In this document: piece after piece, positions 35,309-46,469 of the stretch
Layout of the letters: each line of letters begins with the position of its first letter
How positions within the stretch are numbered: the stretch's first letter is position 1
From: Brachionus manjavacas
Taxonomy: Eukaryota; Rotifera; Eurotatoria; Ploima; Brachionidae
Assembly (NCBI GenBank): GCA_019054805.1
Contig: JAHQIY010000015.1
Span: 318,001-382,000, forward strand
DNA length: 64,000 nt
Direction: 5' to 3'
Program-made: the position numbers and the translations under genes
The notes under the pieces: generated by a model
The model's input: only the letters and a program-made list of their open reading frames with translations
The model's database searches: none
Told to the model about the DNA's origin: nothing

Positions 35309-36541
35309 ATGGCAGAAATAGTTCCATTAATTTATTTCTCTCATGCCGAGCTCAAACAACCAGAAGATATTGAGGCTAAACTTGAAGTAATTAGCACAGA
35401 AAACAAAAAATCCTCCTTAACCAAATCAAGGTTGTCCAAAAAGCTCAAATTGAACATTGAAGATACGGACATGAATTACGAAGCAGTGGAAGAAGACGAG
35501 AGTCCATTTATGGTCGGCATTTTAGACAAAAACACCGGTGATATTGCCGTATCGGACACAGCCTATTTTATCATGAAACCAGAGTGCTATCTTGGAAGTC
35601 GAACCAAGTCAGAGGGCTTAGCTGTCAATCAGGATTCAACTTACTCGGAAAAATTGAACGCTTTAACAGCAGCGTTCGGAAGTTCGAAAAAAAGAAAGGC
35701 AATGCAGACTAAGCTCAAGAATAAAATAGACTCTGGAACACTCGAGTCAGCAGTAAACGCTGCTGTTGAAGAATCTAAACAAAATGTGAGTCTAAGCCAG
35801 TGCGAAGAAAAACAAGAAAATGCCCAAGACTTGGAGCAATTTTCAATTTTACCAGTTCCGAACAAAAATGCCAAAACACCTCTAGAAGTATATGATTTGA
35901 ATGAAATTTTAGGAGTCAGCCAAGCCGAGTTTGATCGATTTACATGTGAACAATCATCCAAATTTGCCTCAGCAACAACTGAATTGATCAAGAAATGGAA
36001 GGCAAATCAGGTTTTTTCCGAATACGTGTGCGAGCATGCAGTGCTTATATCCGGCTCCAAAAGTAGTCACCAATATAAATTACAAAAAGCTAAACAATTA
36101 GTCTACATGAATTATTTAATGACACTTTATAAACTTAAATCATCCCAGTTGCGAGCCAGAAATCCGTTCAATGGATCATCCGAAGTACCAGAAGTGGTAG
36201 CTAATCGTTTGTTAGAACAATACACAGTTTTGTCTTCTTCGAATGCTCAAGCTAAAAACATCCGCTCAATGCCGAGGAGGCTAAAGGACAAGCTTATTTG
36301 TAACATTCTTATTTTGGCTCTTTACATTGACGATTTTGTGACTAGTTTGAACTTTTTTCAAAAAGATTTGAAGCTTTCTGTACAAAAAATTTGTGATTTT
36401 TACCAAGCTCTTGGTTGTTTCATTAAAAAAACTATCACTAGTGTCAATAATAAAAAGGTGATGGTCAAAAAAGCTGAGCTAAAGATTCCATTAAACGAAA
36501 TGAATCGTTTGGAAGGAAAGAGACGAGCTAGAAAATCTTAA
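35309..36541 (+). CDS. POLR1E: DNA-directed RNA polymerase I subunit RPA49
   Basis: Nucleolar Pol I subunit of the RPA49/RPA34 module acting in initiation and elongation of rRNA transcription. A single exon of 410 aa, close to human (419). The N-terminal dimerisation half includes PFMVGILDKNTGDIAVSDT; the middle has YSEKLNALTAAFGSSKKRKAM (human YREKMDSCIEAFGTTKQKRAL). The C-terminal tandem winged-helix region has MPRRLKDKLICNILILALYI and FFQKDLKLSVQKI. The end is basic. The upstream frame is open for a few codons but runs into the splice-acceptor sequence, so the ATG at 35309 is chosen. An AATAAA at 36559-36564 follows the stop. Confidence 0.88.
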   Translation: MAEIVPLIYFSHAELKQPEDIEAKLEVISTENKKSSLTKSRLSKKLKLNIEDTDMNYEAVEEDESPFMVGILDKNTGDIAVSDTAYFIMKPECYLGSRTKSEGLAVNQDSTYSEKLNALTAAFGSSKKRKAMQTKLKNKIDSGTLESAVNAAVEESKQNVSLSQCEEKQENAQDLEQFSILPVPNKNAKTPLEVYDLNEILGVSQAEFDRFTCEQSSKFASATTELIKKWKANQVFSEYVCEHAVLISGSKSSHQYKLQKAKQLVYMNYLMTLYKLKSSQLRARNPFNGSSEVPEVVANRLLEQYTVLSSSNAQAKNIRSMPRRLKDKLICNILILALYIDDFVTSLNFFQKDLKLSVQKICDFYQALGCFIKKTITSVNNKKVMVKKAELKIPLNEMNRLEGKRRARKS

Positions 36542-36558
36542 TTTTTTTCTTCTTATTA

Positions 36559-36564
36559 AATAAA
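36559..36564 (+). terminator. Polyadenylation signal AATAAA of POLR1E
   Basis: AATAAA starts 18 bp after the stop codon; it is the last gene of the same-strand cluster. Confidence 0.55.
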
Positions 36565-36949
36565 GCTATTAAAAATGCATGATTTTTTTTCGAAGATTTT
36601 TTATTTTTACCAAACGAAGACTTAACTAAATTTTACGATAATTTTCTTAATTTGACAAAATTTTAAAATAATTAGGATTTTACGGTAATTTAGAGTTTTA
36701 TCAAACTACGGAAATTAGCGTTAAAAAAATAAAATAAATTTCAACGTAAATTTCAGATCAAAATTTTTAATTTTTGATATAAAAAAAAGAGGTATTTTTA
36801 TCGATTTTTAAATACTAAATTTTTAAACTTTATTAAACATGAATTGTTTAATCTTTGATTAGGAAGAAAATTATATAAATTTTTATCTGAATTTAAATAA
36901 AATCTAAATAAATATTTTGAAATTTTACAATACAAAATTTAACTTTGTT

Positions 36950-36992
36950 TAATAGTATTGAAACAAACTGTTTTAATGTTTCAATACTATTA
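36950..36992. repeat. Perfect 16-bp hairpin
   Basis: TAATAGTATTGAAACA (36950-36965) and its exact complement (36977-36992) enclose 11 nt. A third partial copy, TAGTATTG, follows at about 37003. Confidence 0.7.
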
Positions 36993-37039
36993 AAACAGTT
37001 TATAGTATTGGCTTAGACTCACATTTTGTTTCGTTAGAA

Positions 37040-37215
37040 TTGTTTCGCTATTCTATTAATTAATAATAGGGGGACCAGTTTCGACTGGGTAATAATTGCG
37101 ATGTAGATGATCATCTCGATGCAGCAGCCTTTGTGTCAGATTGGAGCCGTTGCTCAACAGGTACTTGAAAAGGAGATGAGCGCCTCCCCATTATCCACTA
37201 GGATAGAATGGGACA
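37040..37215. other. GC-richer structured block, unidentified
   Basis: An isolated block in AT-rich surroundings contains a hairpin CCAGT-TTCG-ACTGG with a UUCG tetraloop, GGGGGA at the left and CTCCCC at the right (complementary), and TAATAATTG / CAATTATTA near its ends. No reading frame. It could be a small structured RNA, a SINE or a transposon terminus; I cannot place it in a family. Confidence 0.4.
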
Positions 37216-37363
37216 ATTATTATATAAAATAAACATTTTGAATTTAATTAAAAAAACTTTTAATAAAGCTTTTTCATTATTTTTATTAAGATTCTAATCT
37301 TAACAAAAATAATAAAAATAAATAGTTTTGATCATGTGATCATGATCATGAACTTCAAGTTAC

Positions 37364-38389
37364 CATTTCTCAGGTATTTAAAAGCTGTGGAAAGGTGTAT
37401 TACTTCATTTAAGGGTAAGTATAATCTAATTACGGGTTAAAGGGTTAAACACACATTTTTTTCCTTTCTTTTTTTACTTTTTTCTTTGGCATCTATATAA
37501 CCTAACCTTGAGTATTTTGAATTTAATAATATTTTATTTCGATTATTTTGTTTAAGTCAACATTTAGCCTTCTTGCAAAAATTTTGATTTCATTTATAAA
37601 TAAATATTTTAATTATTATGCATCTTTTAAAAAATATATCAATGAAATGCAAATTTATATATTTTAAACAAAATATACCTATTGAGTTGCTTTTGGTATT
37701 TTAAAATGGATTTTAATGTATATTAAAAATTTTGTCAAAATCTTGAAATTCAATTAAATTGTTTCCCTGAATCCATATCGCAATATATAAAAAATAATGA
37801 TAGAAAATTAAAATCGAAAAATCTAAAATAGAAAAATGACAATTTATAAGTCGAATTCTATATACATAAAGTAAACTTTTAAAAAAATACACTTAAAAAT
37901 ATACCAAAAAAAAAATTAAAATGAAAGATGAATTTCGCCTCCTTATTTTAGATGACTATGAGCTACTCATATCAGACTTAGAACTAGGATTGGACTAGTA
38001 AAAGGATCAAAGTTTAAAAACATTCAAAAATGGTTGTCTTTTTGAAGCTTGTAATAAAATTGATCCATCTGATCCAATCGATGAGGGTTTTATCTCTAAA
38101 TGATCTTTGAGCAAAAGTTTATGGCTTTCTTCCAAAAAAGTGGTTAGAAATTACAAATTATCGTTTCTTTTAAGTACTTGAGGAACATTGGGTCATAAAT
38201 TTTTCAAGGCATATTCTTTATGATTATGAGCTGGAAATAATTAACTGAATTTAAATTATTTCTCAGCGACAAATATTGAAGGATGTTTTTTCCATCTTTG
38301 TTCCAATTTTTGGAAATAGATAACTAAAAGTTAACGATAAGTTTACAATAGTTACATGGAATTTTTAAAAACTTTTTTTTAAAATCTGG
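37364..38389. other. Repeat-derived sequence before the gypsy pol
   Basis: No gene is supported. A short frame from the ATG at 37921 (MKDEFRLLILDDYELL) stops after about 25 codons and may be a gag relic of the adjacent retroelement. Confidence 0.4.
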
Positions 38390-40190
38390 AAAATTCAACA
38401 GCATAAATAGATGATACCTTAGCTTTCTCAAAAACGTTTGAGCAACACCTTGTCGATTTAGAAAAATTATTCAAAAGACTCTTAGAAGCAAATTTAAAGG
38501 TAAAAACATCGAGGTCTAAAATTGCAAGTTCTGAGACAATGTTTTTAGGTTACAGGATTTCCTCTTAGGGCATGAGTATTCACGAGAAGCGTGCTTAGGC
38601 GATTCGCAACTATCCGAGACCAACTAACTCTAAAAAAGTTATGTTGGCATAGCGAGTTACCATAGAAAATTCGTACCATATTTTTTGAGCATAGTAGACC
38701 TATTAAACAACTTAACGAAAAAGAATATTAGATTCAAATTGAGTATAGATTGTGAGAATGCTTTCACTATGCTAATAAATCTCTTGTGCCATACAAAAAT
38801 ATTGGCGTTTCCCAATTTTAAAAATCAATTCATAATTACAACCGATGCGTCAAATGTAGGAATCGGGGCGGTATTAAGTCAAAAAGACAAACATGGGCAC
38901 GAACGACCAATTTTTTACGAAAGTAGATCGCTAAATAAAGCTGAACGTAATTACAGCACTATTGAGAGAGAATTGTTGGAAATAATTTATGCAGTTAAAA
39001 AATTCAAGTTCTATGTCTTTTGCTCGTAATTTGTTATTAATACAAATCACAATCCTTTAACCTATAAAAACAACATCACGTTATCATCAGCAAGATTAAC
39101 CAGACAGCGTTTAAAACTAGCAGAATACAATTTCAAAATCATCTAGAAGAAATGAAATCAAAATACAAATGCAGATAGATTATCAAGAATTGAGGGACAA
39201 AATTTCAAGTCATCTAGGACAAAAGAAGACCTGGATGAAACTATCAAACCGATTATATTAGCCAAATACTTACAAAGAAGCAATCAACTCCGTGGAGTCA
39301 TGTCAGATATGTTCAAAACTAAAAGAACCCTATCGCTTCAAGAGCAAATTTGAAACCAATAACTGAATTTCATAAACTATTCGATATGATAGCACTTAAA
39401 ATTTTAGAATTGAGTCGAACCAGTTCTGGATACAGGTACGTTGTCGTTTTCTCCGACTATTTGACGAAATGGGTTGAAGCATTCGCATTACCAGATCAGA
39501 CGTCAGAATTTATGCTCAAGTGATTATAAACGAAATAATCACAAGACATCAAGTACCAAGTAAATTCCTAAGCGATCAGGGAAGAAATTTTCTATCGAAC
39601 TATATAAAAAGCGTTTGTAATTACCTCAAGACAAACAAAATACAAACAGCACCATTTAACCCAAAATGTAACGGACTTGTAGAAAGATTCAACAAGAGTT
39701 TGTATAAAATGTTAGCGGCACATTCAAATTCAAACCGAAGCAACTTGGATATATACCCTCGGTACTCTTTGCATATAAAACCGCCGAATAATCGTCTACT
39801 TGAAATTCGCCAATTCTGCTCCTAAATGGACGCGATCCAAGACTATGTGATCTTGACGATTATAATGATGATTACGAATCATCAATTTAAATGAGGAACT
39901 TTCATGAAAATTGGTTATTGCAAAGGGAATGTATTTGCAAGCAAGCAGAAAATAATAAAAAACGATAATAAAACAAACCTTGTACTTATAATAATGGGGA
40001 TTTTGTCCGTGGCTTCAGATAAAAAAGGCTCTCAATAATAAGTTACCGAACGATCGCTGGAGTGAACCATGGAAAATATCTTAAGTTCTGTCGGAACAAA
40101 ACATTGAGATAGCATCAAATGGGAAAAGGAAAAAAGTAAATAATAATAATGTCAAATTAAAAAAGAACATTATCGATTTGAGAAATTAGA
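38390..40190 (+). mobile_element. Ty3/gypsy retrotransposon pol, degenerate
   Basis: Translated pieces follow the canonical Ty3/gypsy order. The end of reverse transcriptase has IDDT and a following VKTSRS-type block (38400-38560). RNase H lies at 38685-39029 with TTDASNVGIGAVLSQ and IERELLEIIYAVKKF. Integrase begins near 39390 and includes VVFSDYLTKWVEAF, then SDQGRNFLS and a D-to-E spacing of about 34 residues at 39520-39700. A C-terminal block, NDRWSEPWKI, ends near 40090. Several in-frame stops and shifts interrupt it and no flanking LTR pair was identified, so it is inactive. Confidence 0.85.
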
Positions 40191-41765
40191 TAAAGATGTC
40201 GCTAGAATAACTATTAGAGTTAATTAAAAAACTTGTTTTAAATTTTTTCAAAAGACCACTTTATATATAAGACATATCACACTCATCATTTTCATAAACT
40301 TTATTAAGAAAATGCCAAAACCCGTCAAGGTTTGAAAAAGCAAGAAAAAATAGTCAAGACGTTTGAGCATTCATTCTTAAAATTGTCCGAGGTCAAGAAA
40401 ATAATTTACCAAAGATACTCAGATCTTGCGGTCATGATTAATGCAAAGAGTAAGAGCTAAAAAGTTCAATTTGGCTATCGGCGTACAAATGGAAAATGTA
40501 TCCTTGGAAGTGGACTCCCTCAACAAATATAACGGTTACCCCGACGAATCCGTACTATCATTCATGGGGAAAAGTCCTAAAACAAAAGAAATTCCTCTAT
40601 TATCTATCGACATTACAATAAACATGTAGCATACAAGGGTAGCTAAGAAGAAATTCCAAAAGGAAATGCTATTAATTTTTGGCTCAGATAGTAAGTTGAG
40701 ATTGGGTGTGATGAAGAGGTAGGTGTCAAAAGAATTTGAAGGAAATGAAGAAGCTAGAGAAAATTACTTCATTTGTTATCTTAAATTTTTAACATAAATA
40801 ACCCTATATGTTTTAAATTACTTAATATAGTATTTGAAATAAAGATTATACAAAATAAACTAAATTTTTTATTTTACCTATAATATCCTAGCGGTTTAGT
40901 TTTAAGTCTCTTGTTAAACAAAAAAGAAGACTGCATGAGTCATTTTGAGTTCTGAACTAGAACTTGACTCCTTTGGATATTTCAATATATACCAAAAGAT
41001 AGAAGTAGTAAGCTTACTTCTTAATAGAGCCACTCAACAGGTGACTCTATTATCGGAACCAACTTGAAAAGTTAGTTCAAGTCGGTTGCTAAACAACAGA
41101 CTATAAACAGAACCAACTGATTGGTTGGAAAAGTCATCCATAGGGGGCTGCATAAGTATCATAGTGATTTATTAGGGTAATTAAGGAAAAAATACCCGCA
41201 TATTTAAAAATAATTCTAAATAATTCTTAGTAAAATGAATTCAAAAGAGGCTTTTGATTCTATCTTATGTTAAATTTAGCCCTAAAAAATCTACAAAAAA
41301 AAATCATCATGAACAATAGAAATTTTTAACCCTAACCCTATTTTATTATAAGATATATTAAAATCTTAACTTACAAAATATTAAATAATTCATCAAATGA
41401 TATCAAAATTATTTTAGAAATTTCAACTTTTTCTTGAAAAATAACAAAAAGTTTTTTTACTAATAGAAAGATTTTTGAATTAAATTGATATGCAAAAATA
41501 ATTAGTCTTCTATGATCATAATCCTTATAAAGACAAAAAACAATTTATTTTTTCAAATAAAATAAAATAAACTCTTCGCATTTACCTTCTTCGATCGCAG
41601 GCTCATCAGCCGATGGATAAAAAACGAAAAATTGATATTGATAATTTATAATTTACGTTCTAGAACAACTGTCCACGTAAAAGTAGACAGATTTTTTTTC
41701 CCAGAGTTGAAAAGCAATTGCATTAATGGGTACTTCAACAGCGTAGTAACTGAGTATGTCTTAGT
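40191..41765. other. Sequence downstream of gypsy pol; possible 3' part of the element
   Basis: A 62-aa frame at 40441-40629 (KKFNLAIGVQMENVSLEVD) follows a shifted frame reading EVKKIIYQRYSDLAVMINAK. It is unrecognised and may be part of the retroelement or a captured fragment. A TATA-like TATATATAA lies at about 40262. 40920-41180 has direct and inverted short repeats that may be LTR remains, without a partner copy. Confidence 0.4.
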
Positions 41766-41972
41766 TCTAAAGCCATCCAACTAAAAGCTTTAGCTTTACA
41801 TGACCACACGTACAAAAATTTAACAGAAACTGTTGCCTGGTTTTTTGAACTTTTGTTAACCAAAAAATTTGGTTTCAAGGAAGAACCAAAAAATGCAATC
41901 TCAGTGATTAAATATTTTTTTCAGCTTGCCAAAAGTTCAGATCCAAAAGAAATAATGAATTTGAATCTATAA
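41766..41972 (+). CDS. Unrecognised 69-codon coding-like fragment
   Basis: An open frame without its own start ends in a stop. It has protein-like composition: LTETVAWFFELLLTKKFGFK and ISVIKYFFQLAKSSDPKEI. I do not recognise it. It may be a terminal exon or a transposon fragment. It lies between the gypsy relic and the end of the minus-strand LINE. Confidence 0.3.
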   Translation, partial: SKAIQLKALALHDHTYKNLTETVAWFFELLLTKKFGFKEEPKNAISVIKYFFQLAKSSDPKEIMNLNL

Positions 41973-42845
41973 TTTTTTATTTTATTTTAAGCCTAAGGCA
42001 AAGGCCGCTGCGCGACCACTATCCAGTATGCTGTGAAATAAGGCGTACTGCATTTATTTACAAATTGAAAATTAAAGTTAATTATTCCGCATAAAAATTG
42101 TTTCATATTTAATTATCAGTTTATGGCAAAAATAAAAGCAGAGTATATAAGTAGTCGTATAAAAAGAGTTCTAGAATTTGACTATTTCAAAAAGTTTTCA
42201 TGATAATTCTTGCTTGTTTTGCATGTTAATGATCTTGCGTTTTACGTCAACTTTTTGTTATCTAATGACATTGCTTTCATGTCAGTTTTAATGTGAAAAT
42301 TAATTATTTGGCATAGGTTTGTCGTGTCAGTTTCGTTTTCTATGACATAGTTGTTCTTTATATTATTTATTTCAGACTGGATGCATTTTGTCTTTGTCTT
42401 AGTCTCGGTTTTTGTATTTGTGTAGCTATTTGTAGACAGTCCAAGATAAAAGCCACATTTAATTTTATCTATACGCTTTACAGTTGGTTCAGTATTCAAG
42501 GAAAAGGTCTGTTGTTCGGTTGGTCTGTTGTACCTTGTAGGAAAGCCTATCATCATTTTAACAATATTGCCTTCAATTCTTTTTAATTTTAGTTTTTCTT
42601 GTTCGTATAGTGAAAGATTTTATAGTCCATAGAAAAAAACCGGTCTAATGTATGTGCTAAAAAGATGACCTTTCATGTTCCGATGGCTCTCGTTTGTTAG
42701 AAGTGATAGTTTTTTTAGTCTTTATAATTTAATTGACGATTTTTTTCATATGTCAATGTGTTCTGCATTCTTATCATTGTCTGTTAGTATCATACCTAGA
42801 TTTTTCATTTTTGATACTCGCTTAATTTCATCTTCATTTAGTACT

Positions 42846-42889
42846 AGATCCTCTTGCCATGACTCAGAATTGTTATGGCAAGAGGATCA
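42846..42889. repeat. Short inverted repeat in the LINE
   Basis: ATCCTCTTGCCAT and ATGGCAAGAGGAT enclose about 14 nt, in the stretch expected to hold the RT catalytic loop, which is disrupted here. Confidence 0.6.
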
Positions 42890-43442
42890 ACTAATCAAAC
42901 AAGTGATTCAATTTGTTTGGTCTAAATAGAAAATAACTTCGGTGGCATTATACCACCTTGACGTACACCTAGAGTTGTCTTAAAGAAACTTGAGTACTCG
43001 TCTTCGTTATTTACTATAATCAACGACTGATTATGTAATGATAGGTAGCTAAAATGATCGCTGGGTGAATGTTTTTTTGGATAAACTTAGCCCAAAGGTT
43101 AGTGCCGTTCACCTTGTCAGAAAGTTTCGATGCATCGATGGCGCATACGTATGTCTTTTGTTTGCCAGTCTACTTATTTTAATTGCTTGTTTAAGTGTAA
43201 ATACGCCATGGCTACCAGACGATTTCTTCTTGAATCCGAATTGTTTTTAGCTGTCTTTGTAATCTTCTTCTAGTTCTTTTAACAGTACTGCTTCAAAAAT
43301 ATTAGCTAGAGTGTCAGAGAGTGCAGCTGGTCTCATATTCGAGATATCTTTATTTGTACTTTTGGTGTTTTTTAACATCGGTTTTAGTAATGAGATATTA
43401 AATAGGTATGGTGTTTGTTGAAATCTTATAAGCTTCTTACGT

Positions 43443-43544
43443 AATGTTAAAATATTCGTCGCACGAATTGGTATCTGAATACCTAACTATCATAATATAG
43501 TTAGGTATTCAGATACCAATTCGTGCGACGAATATTTTAACATT
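43443..43544. repeat. Near-perfect palindrome, 48-bp arms, 6-nt loop
   Basis: 43443-43490 is the exact reverse complement of 43497-43544, with CATAAT between. It lies inside the minus-strand LINE and breaks its frame. Such a long intact hairpin is unusual in eukaryotic DNA. Confidence 0.9.
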
Positions 43545-43769
43545 TCGTAAGAAACTCCACCTATACCAGCACTCTTTCAGTTCGGCAGATTTTCAATTAT
43601 CTCTCTTACAGTATCTGTCTCCAGTTCAAAACATAATTCTTTGTCCTTTAAACTGGTTACAAAGTCGCTGACGTTCATTAAATTGTTAAAAAAATTCACT
43701 ATGTAGTTGGTTCATCTCAGTATCCACTGTTTGTTTATACCAGTAAATCGTGTTTATTCTTTCCCAGAA

Positions 43770-44310
43770 GGCGTTTTTGAATCGACAATTATTCCACTAC
43801 CACTGACTGGACCGTTACAGCCTGCAGACGTTGCTTAGTTTTCGAAAATTAAATCCGATTATCACGAAAGGTGGAACGACTGGTTTATGAACGACGAAAA
43901 ATCTTTTACTCGTTATGGAAACAAGTCAAATGTATAACTTGGTTGTCTGAAATATGGAGAAGTTTTAATAGTCATTTTTTAAGACAAAGTTTTGATAAAT
44001 GCGGCATAACATCACAATTTCAGCTACACTCTGCCTTAGATCATATGGTTATAAATGACACGATAATAAACGATTATGTCGATGAAGCCACACCATATGA
44101 CATAATAGAAGATTTCACAGATGATGAACATTATATTTTTGATGAAAACAATCAAGATACAATATCTGAAACAATCGAAAGGAATACTTTTGTCAATCAA
44201 CACAGGTAGAAACAAGCCAAGTAAACTTAGACAACACAGGGGTTGTAAAAAAACGTGGTCGACGTAAAGAATCAAAAAACAAAAAGACAAAAACATCAAG
44301 TGATAAACTT
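43770..44310 (+). mobile_element. pogo/Tigger (DDE_1) transposase C-terminal fragment
   Basis: The frame shows STIIPLPLTGPLQPADVA, then RWNDWFMNDEKSFTRYGNK in one frame and WLSEIWRSFNSHFLRQSFDK with CGI in another (43871-44209). This is the end of the DDE domain and the C-terminal region of pogo-like transposases. It is followed by an acidic tail and a basic end (KKRGRRKES). It contains a stop and at least one frameshift. It interrupts the opposite-strand LINE. Terminal repeats were not found. Confidence 0.75.
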
Positions 44311-45190
44311 GTTTTTTTTTTAAGTAAGTGCACTTTATTATTTAGGCTTGTAGCATTGGTGTACCAAAAGCTGATACTTCTTGCATTAGTTGAATGTAGA
44401 TTGACATTTAAGTTTTGCTGCGAGGAACTGTTTAAGGAGGCAAGAACAGATGAGTAACTTGTTAAACACGATGATGATGAAGGAGATGACTGTGAAGAGA
44501 CCTGGGAGCTAAAGTTCGACTCATCTGAGCTTCTGTTTCTGTATTCATGATTGGTAGGGTACTCTGGAGTTGATCGAAATATTTTAATTGATCTCTTAGG
44601 ATCAATGGAAAGTACGGAATTATCGTGGCTGTTAGACGGGCTCGATGAGGGAGTCAAATTTGTTCTGAGTGTTTGTTAATATTTGTGTAAGTGATTTCCC
44701 TGTGTTTGGGGGGCAAGATTGTAGTTGGTATTTTGTTTGTGGTCATTGTGTTTTCTTCAATTTTGTTCATAATATCCGAGTGAATTGAATCGTGTGAGTT
44801 CTTCATGCTTGATTTGTTATTGCTGTCGGGCCAAACACCTCCTCGTCTCTCTGTCAATCTTTCTAAGTTCTCCAAAACGAATACCCCAGTAGAAATGCGT
44901 CCCTTTCTCCATACCGTATTTCAGTCTCCCTTCTCCTTGCGTTAACTCAGAGTTTCTCCTGTCTCGTTCTAATCAAATAGATTTCTCAGCTTCAAGTTCT
45001 GCAGGAGTTAGATCCTTGTTGATATAAATTTGTCTGTGTTTGTCGCTATCTTTTAAATTACTAGCGTTTGAGATTGCAGTCATCTGGCTGCGTTTGTCGT
45101 GAAATTCGACAAGAAATAATGCTGGTTTGTCGTTCTGTTTAGTCTTTCGAATTCTCATGCTCCTTTCAGCCGTTCTTTCGGGTATTAATT

Positions 45191-46469
45191 CAAATAGTTA
45201 TTTCGACTCGTTTTTTAATTTTTATTAATTTTTTAAATATTTACCATATTTTTCTAGTCAATTTTAAATTTTTCTAAAATAAAATTTTAGTTTTTTTTAA
45301 TCGAATAATAAAAAAATTCATATCTAAATTTTTTCTGTTTAATTTGTGATGCTGCATCAAATAGATGATTCAAAAAAAATAATTTTTATATTTTTGACAG
45401 AAACTCAATTGTTAATGCTACATTAAATTAAAAATCTTTTCATTCAAGTGGGCCAAGACTCGAAACACAACTTTGACGTATGCGGTGTAAGTTAAGAATG
45501 TTTTAACATGGGCAAGATGGTGTTTATTGCCTGCTTCAAAGTTGTGTTTTGGGTTCTGAGGCTGCAATATCGAACGAGGGAATACGGTATTGAAATGAGT
45601 TTAACATAAAATTTATTATTTTGAATCTTTTTCATAAAATTTCATAAATTTAAGGTGGCATAGTTTAGAATTAAATGGGCTAGTCAAATTACGAAAATTA
45701 AGGTTTTTTACTAAAAAATGCTGATTTTTGTTAAATTTTCTCAAATTACGCAAAATAAAGTTAAAAAAATAAAATTTTAAGTAAAAATTGTAAAATCATA
45801 GAATCAAATCACCACTGTATTTTTTAAAGAATTGAATATTTTAGTATAATTTAAAAAAAAAGTGTTTTTGAAGTAGGAATATAAAAATCCGATTAGTTTG
45901 ATTAAATTCATTTCGAAAGATTTTTTTTATTACCTACAAATCACAACGCAAACAATTAATCGGAAACATATTATATTAGTAAAGTGGTGAATGATACAAT
46001 TTTTTAAAATGAACTTTTTTAAAATTTCTTAAATAATTTTGAAATTTTTAAGGTGTTTTGGTGCTGTGAAAAAGTGTATTACTTCAGTTAAAAAAGTGTT
46101 TAAATTACAAAATTTTCTTTTATTCGAAAAAAAAATATTTTTTCAAATTTTTGAACATAATTTAAATTCTTAATTGAAACCCAATTTAATATTTTAGATT
46201 TAACTACAATAAATTTTTTCTAAGACTTTAAAATTAAAATGGATATCTAAAATTTATAAATTCTAATTTGATCAAGACAAGATTGTAAAATTAATGACAA
46301 CAAAATAATTTTTAAAAATTCTTTAATTTCGGAAAAAAAGCGTTAATCTTTAATTTCTAGTCGTTTCTACACAAAAAGCATTTTTGAGTATTTTTTTTCT
46401 TTTAAAAATAAAATAATTAAAAAATTATTTTTTATTTTAATTAAAATTTCTAATTTAAAAAATATTTGA
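45191..46469. other. AT-rich intergenic with old repeat traces
   Basis: 45459-45549 carries an inverted pair (ACACAACTTTGA / TCAAAGTTGTGT) in a less AT-rich patch. TTACG-rich sequence at 45690-45780 resembles 14690-14880. No gene. Confidence 0.4.

Larger units (their letters stand above)
36735..37363. mobile_element. Degenerate MITE of the GGCAAATTGAAG family with inserts
   Basis: The right end (ATCATGAACTTCAAGTTACC, ending at about 37363) matches the right end of the copy at 63070-63410. An internal block (TTTCAGATCAAAATTTTTAA) also matches. The left terminus is missing. The middle is interrupted by a hairpin (36950-36992) and by an unrelated GC-richer block (about 37040-37215). Confidence 0.6.
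41973..45190 (-). mobile_element. RT-bearing LINE, minus strand, interrupted by a pogo fragment
   Basis: Reading right to left: 45190-44650 encodes an ORF1-like region (VEFHDKRSQMTAI, IYINKDLTPAE). 44660-44310 has a Ser-rich linker and FWYTNATSLNNK, the usual start of the endonuclease part. 43770-42240 has reverse-transcriptase blocks including AIDASKLSDKVNGTNLWAKF, TTLGVRQGGIMPPK and KRIEGNIVKMMIGFP. The 3' end near 41975-42060 reads into an AAAATAAAATAAAAAA tail. Most of the endonuclease is missing and stops and frameshifts are frequent, so it is dead. A pogo/Tigger piece sits at 43770-44310. Confidence 0.8.
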
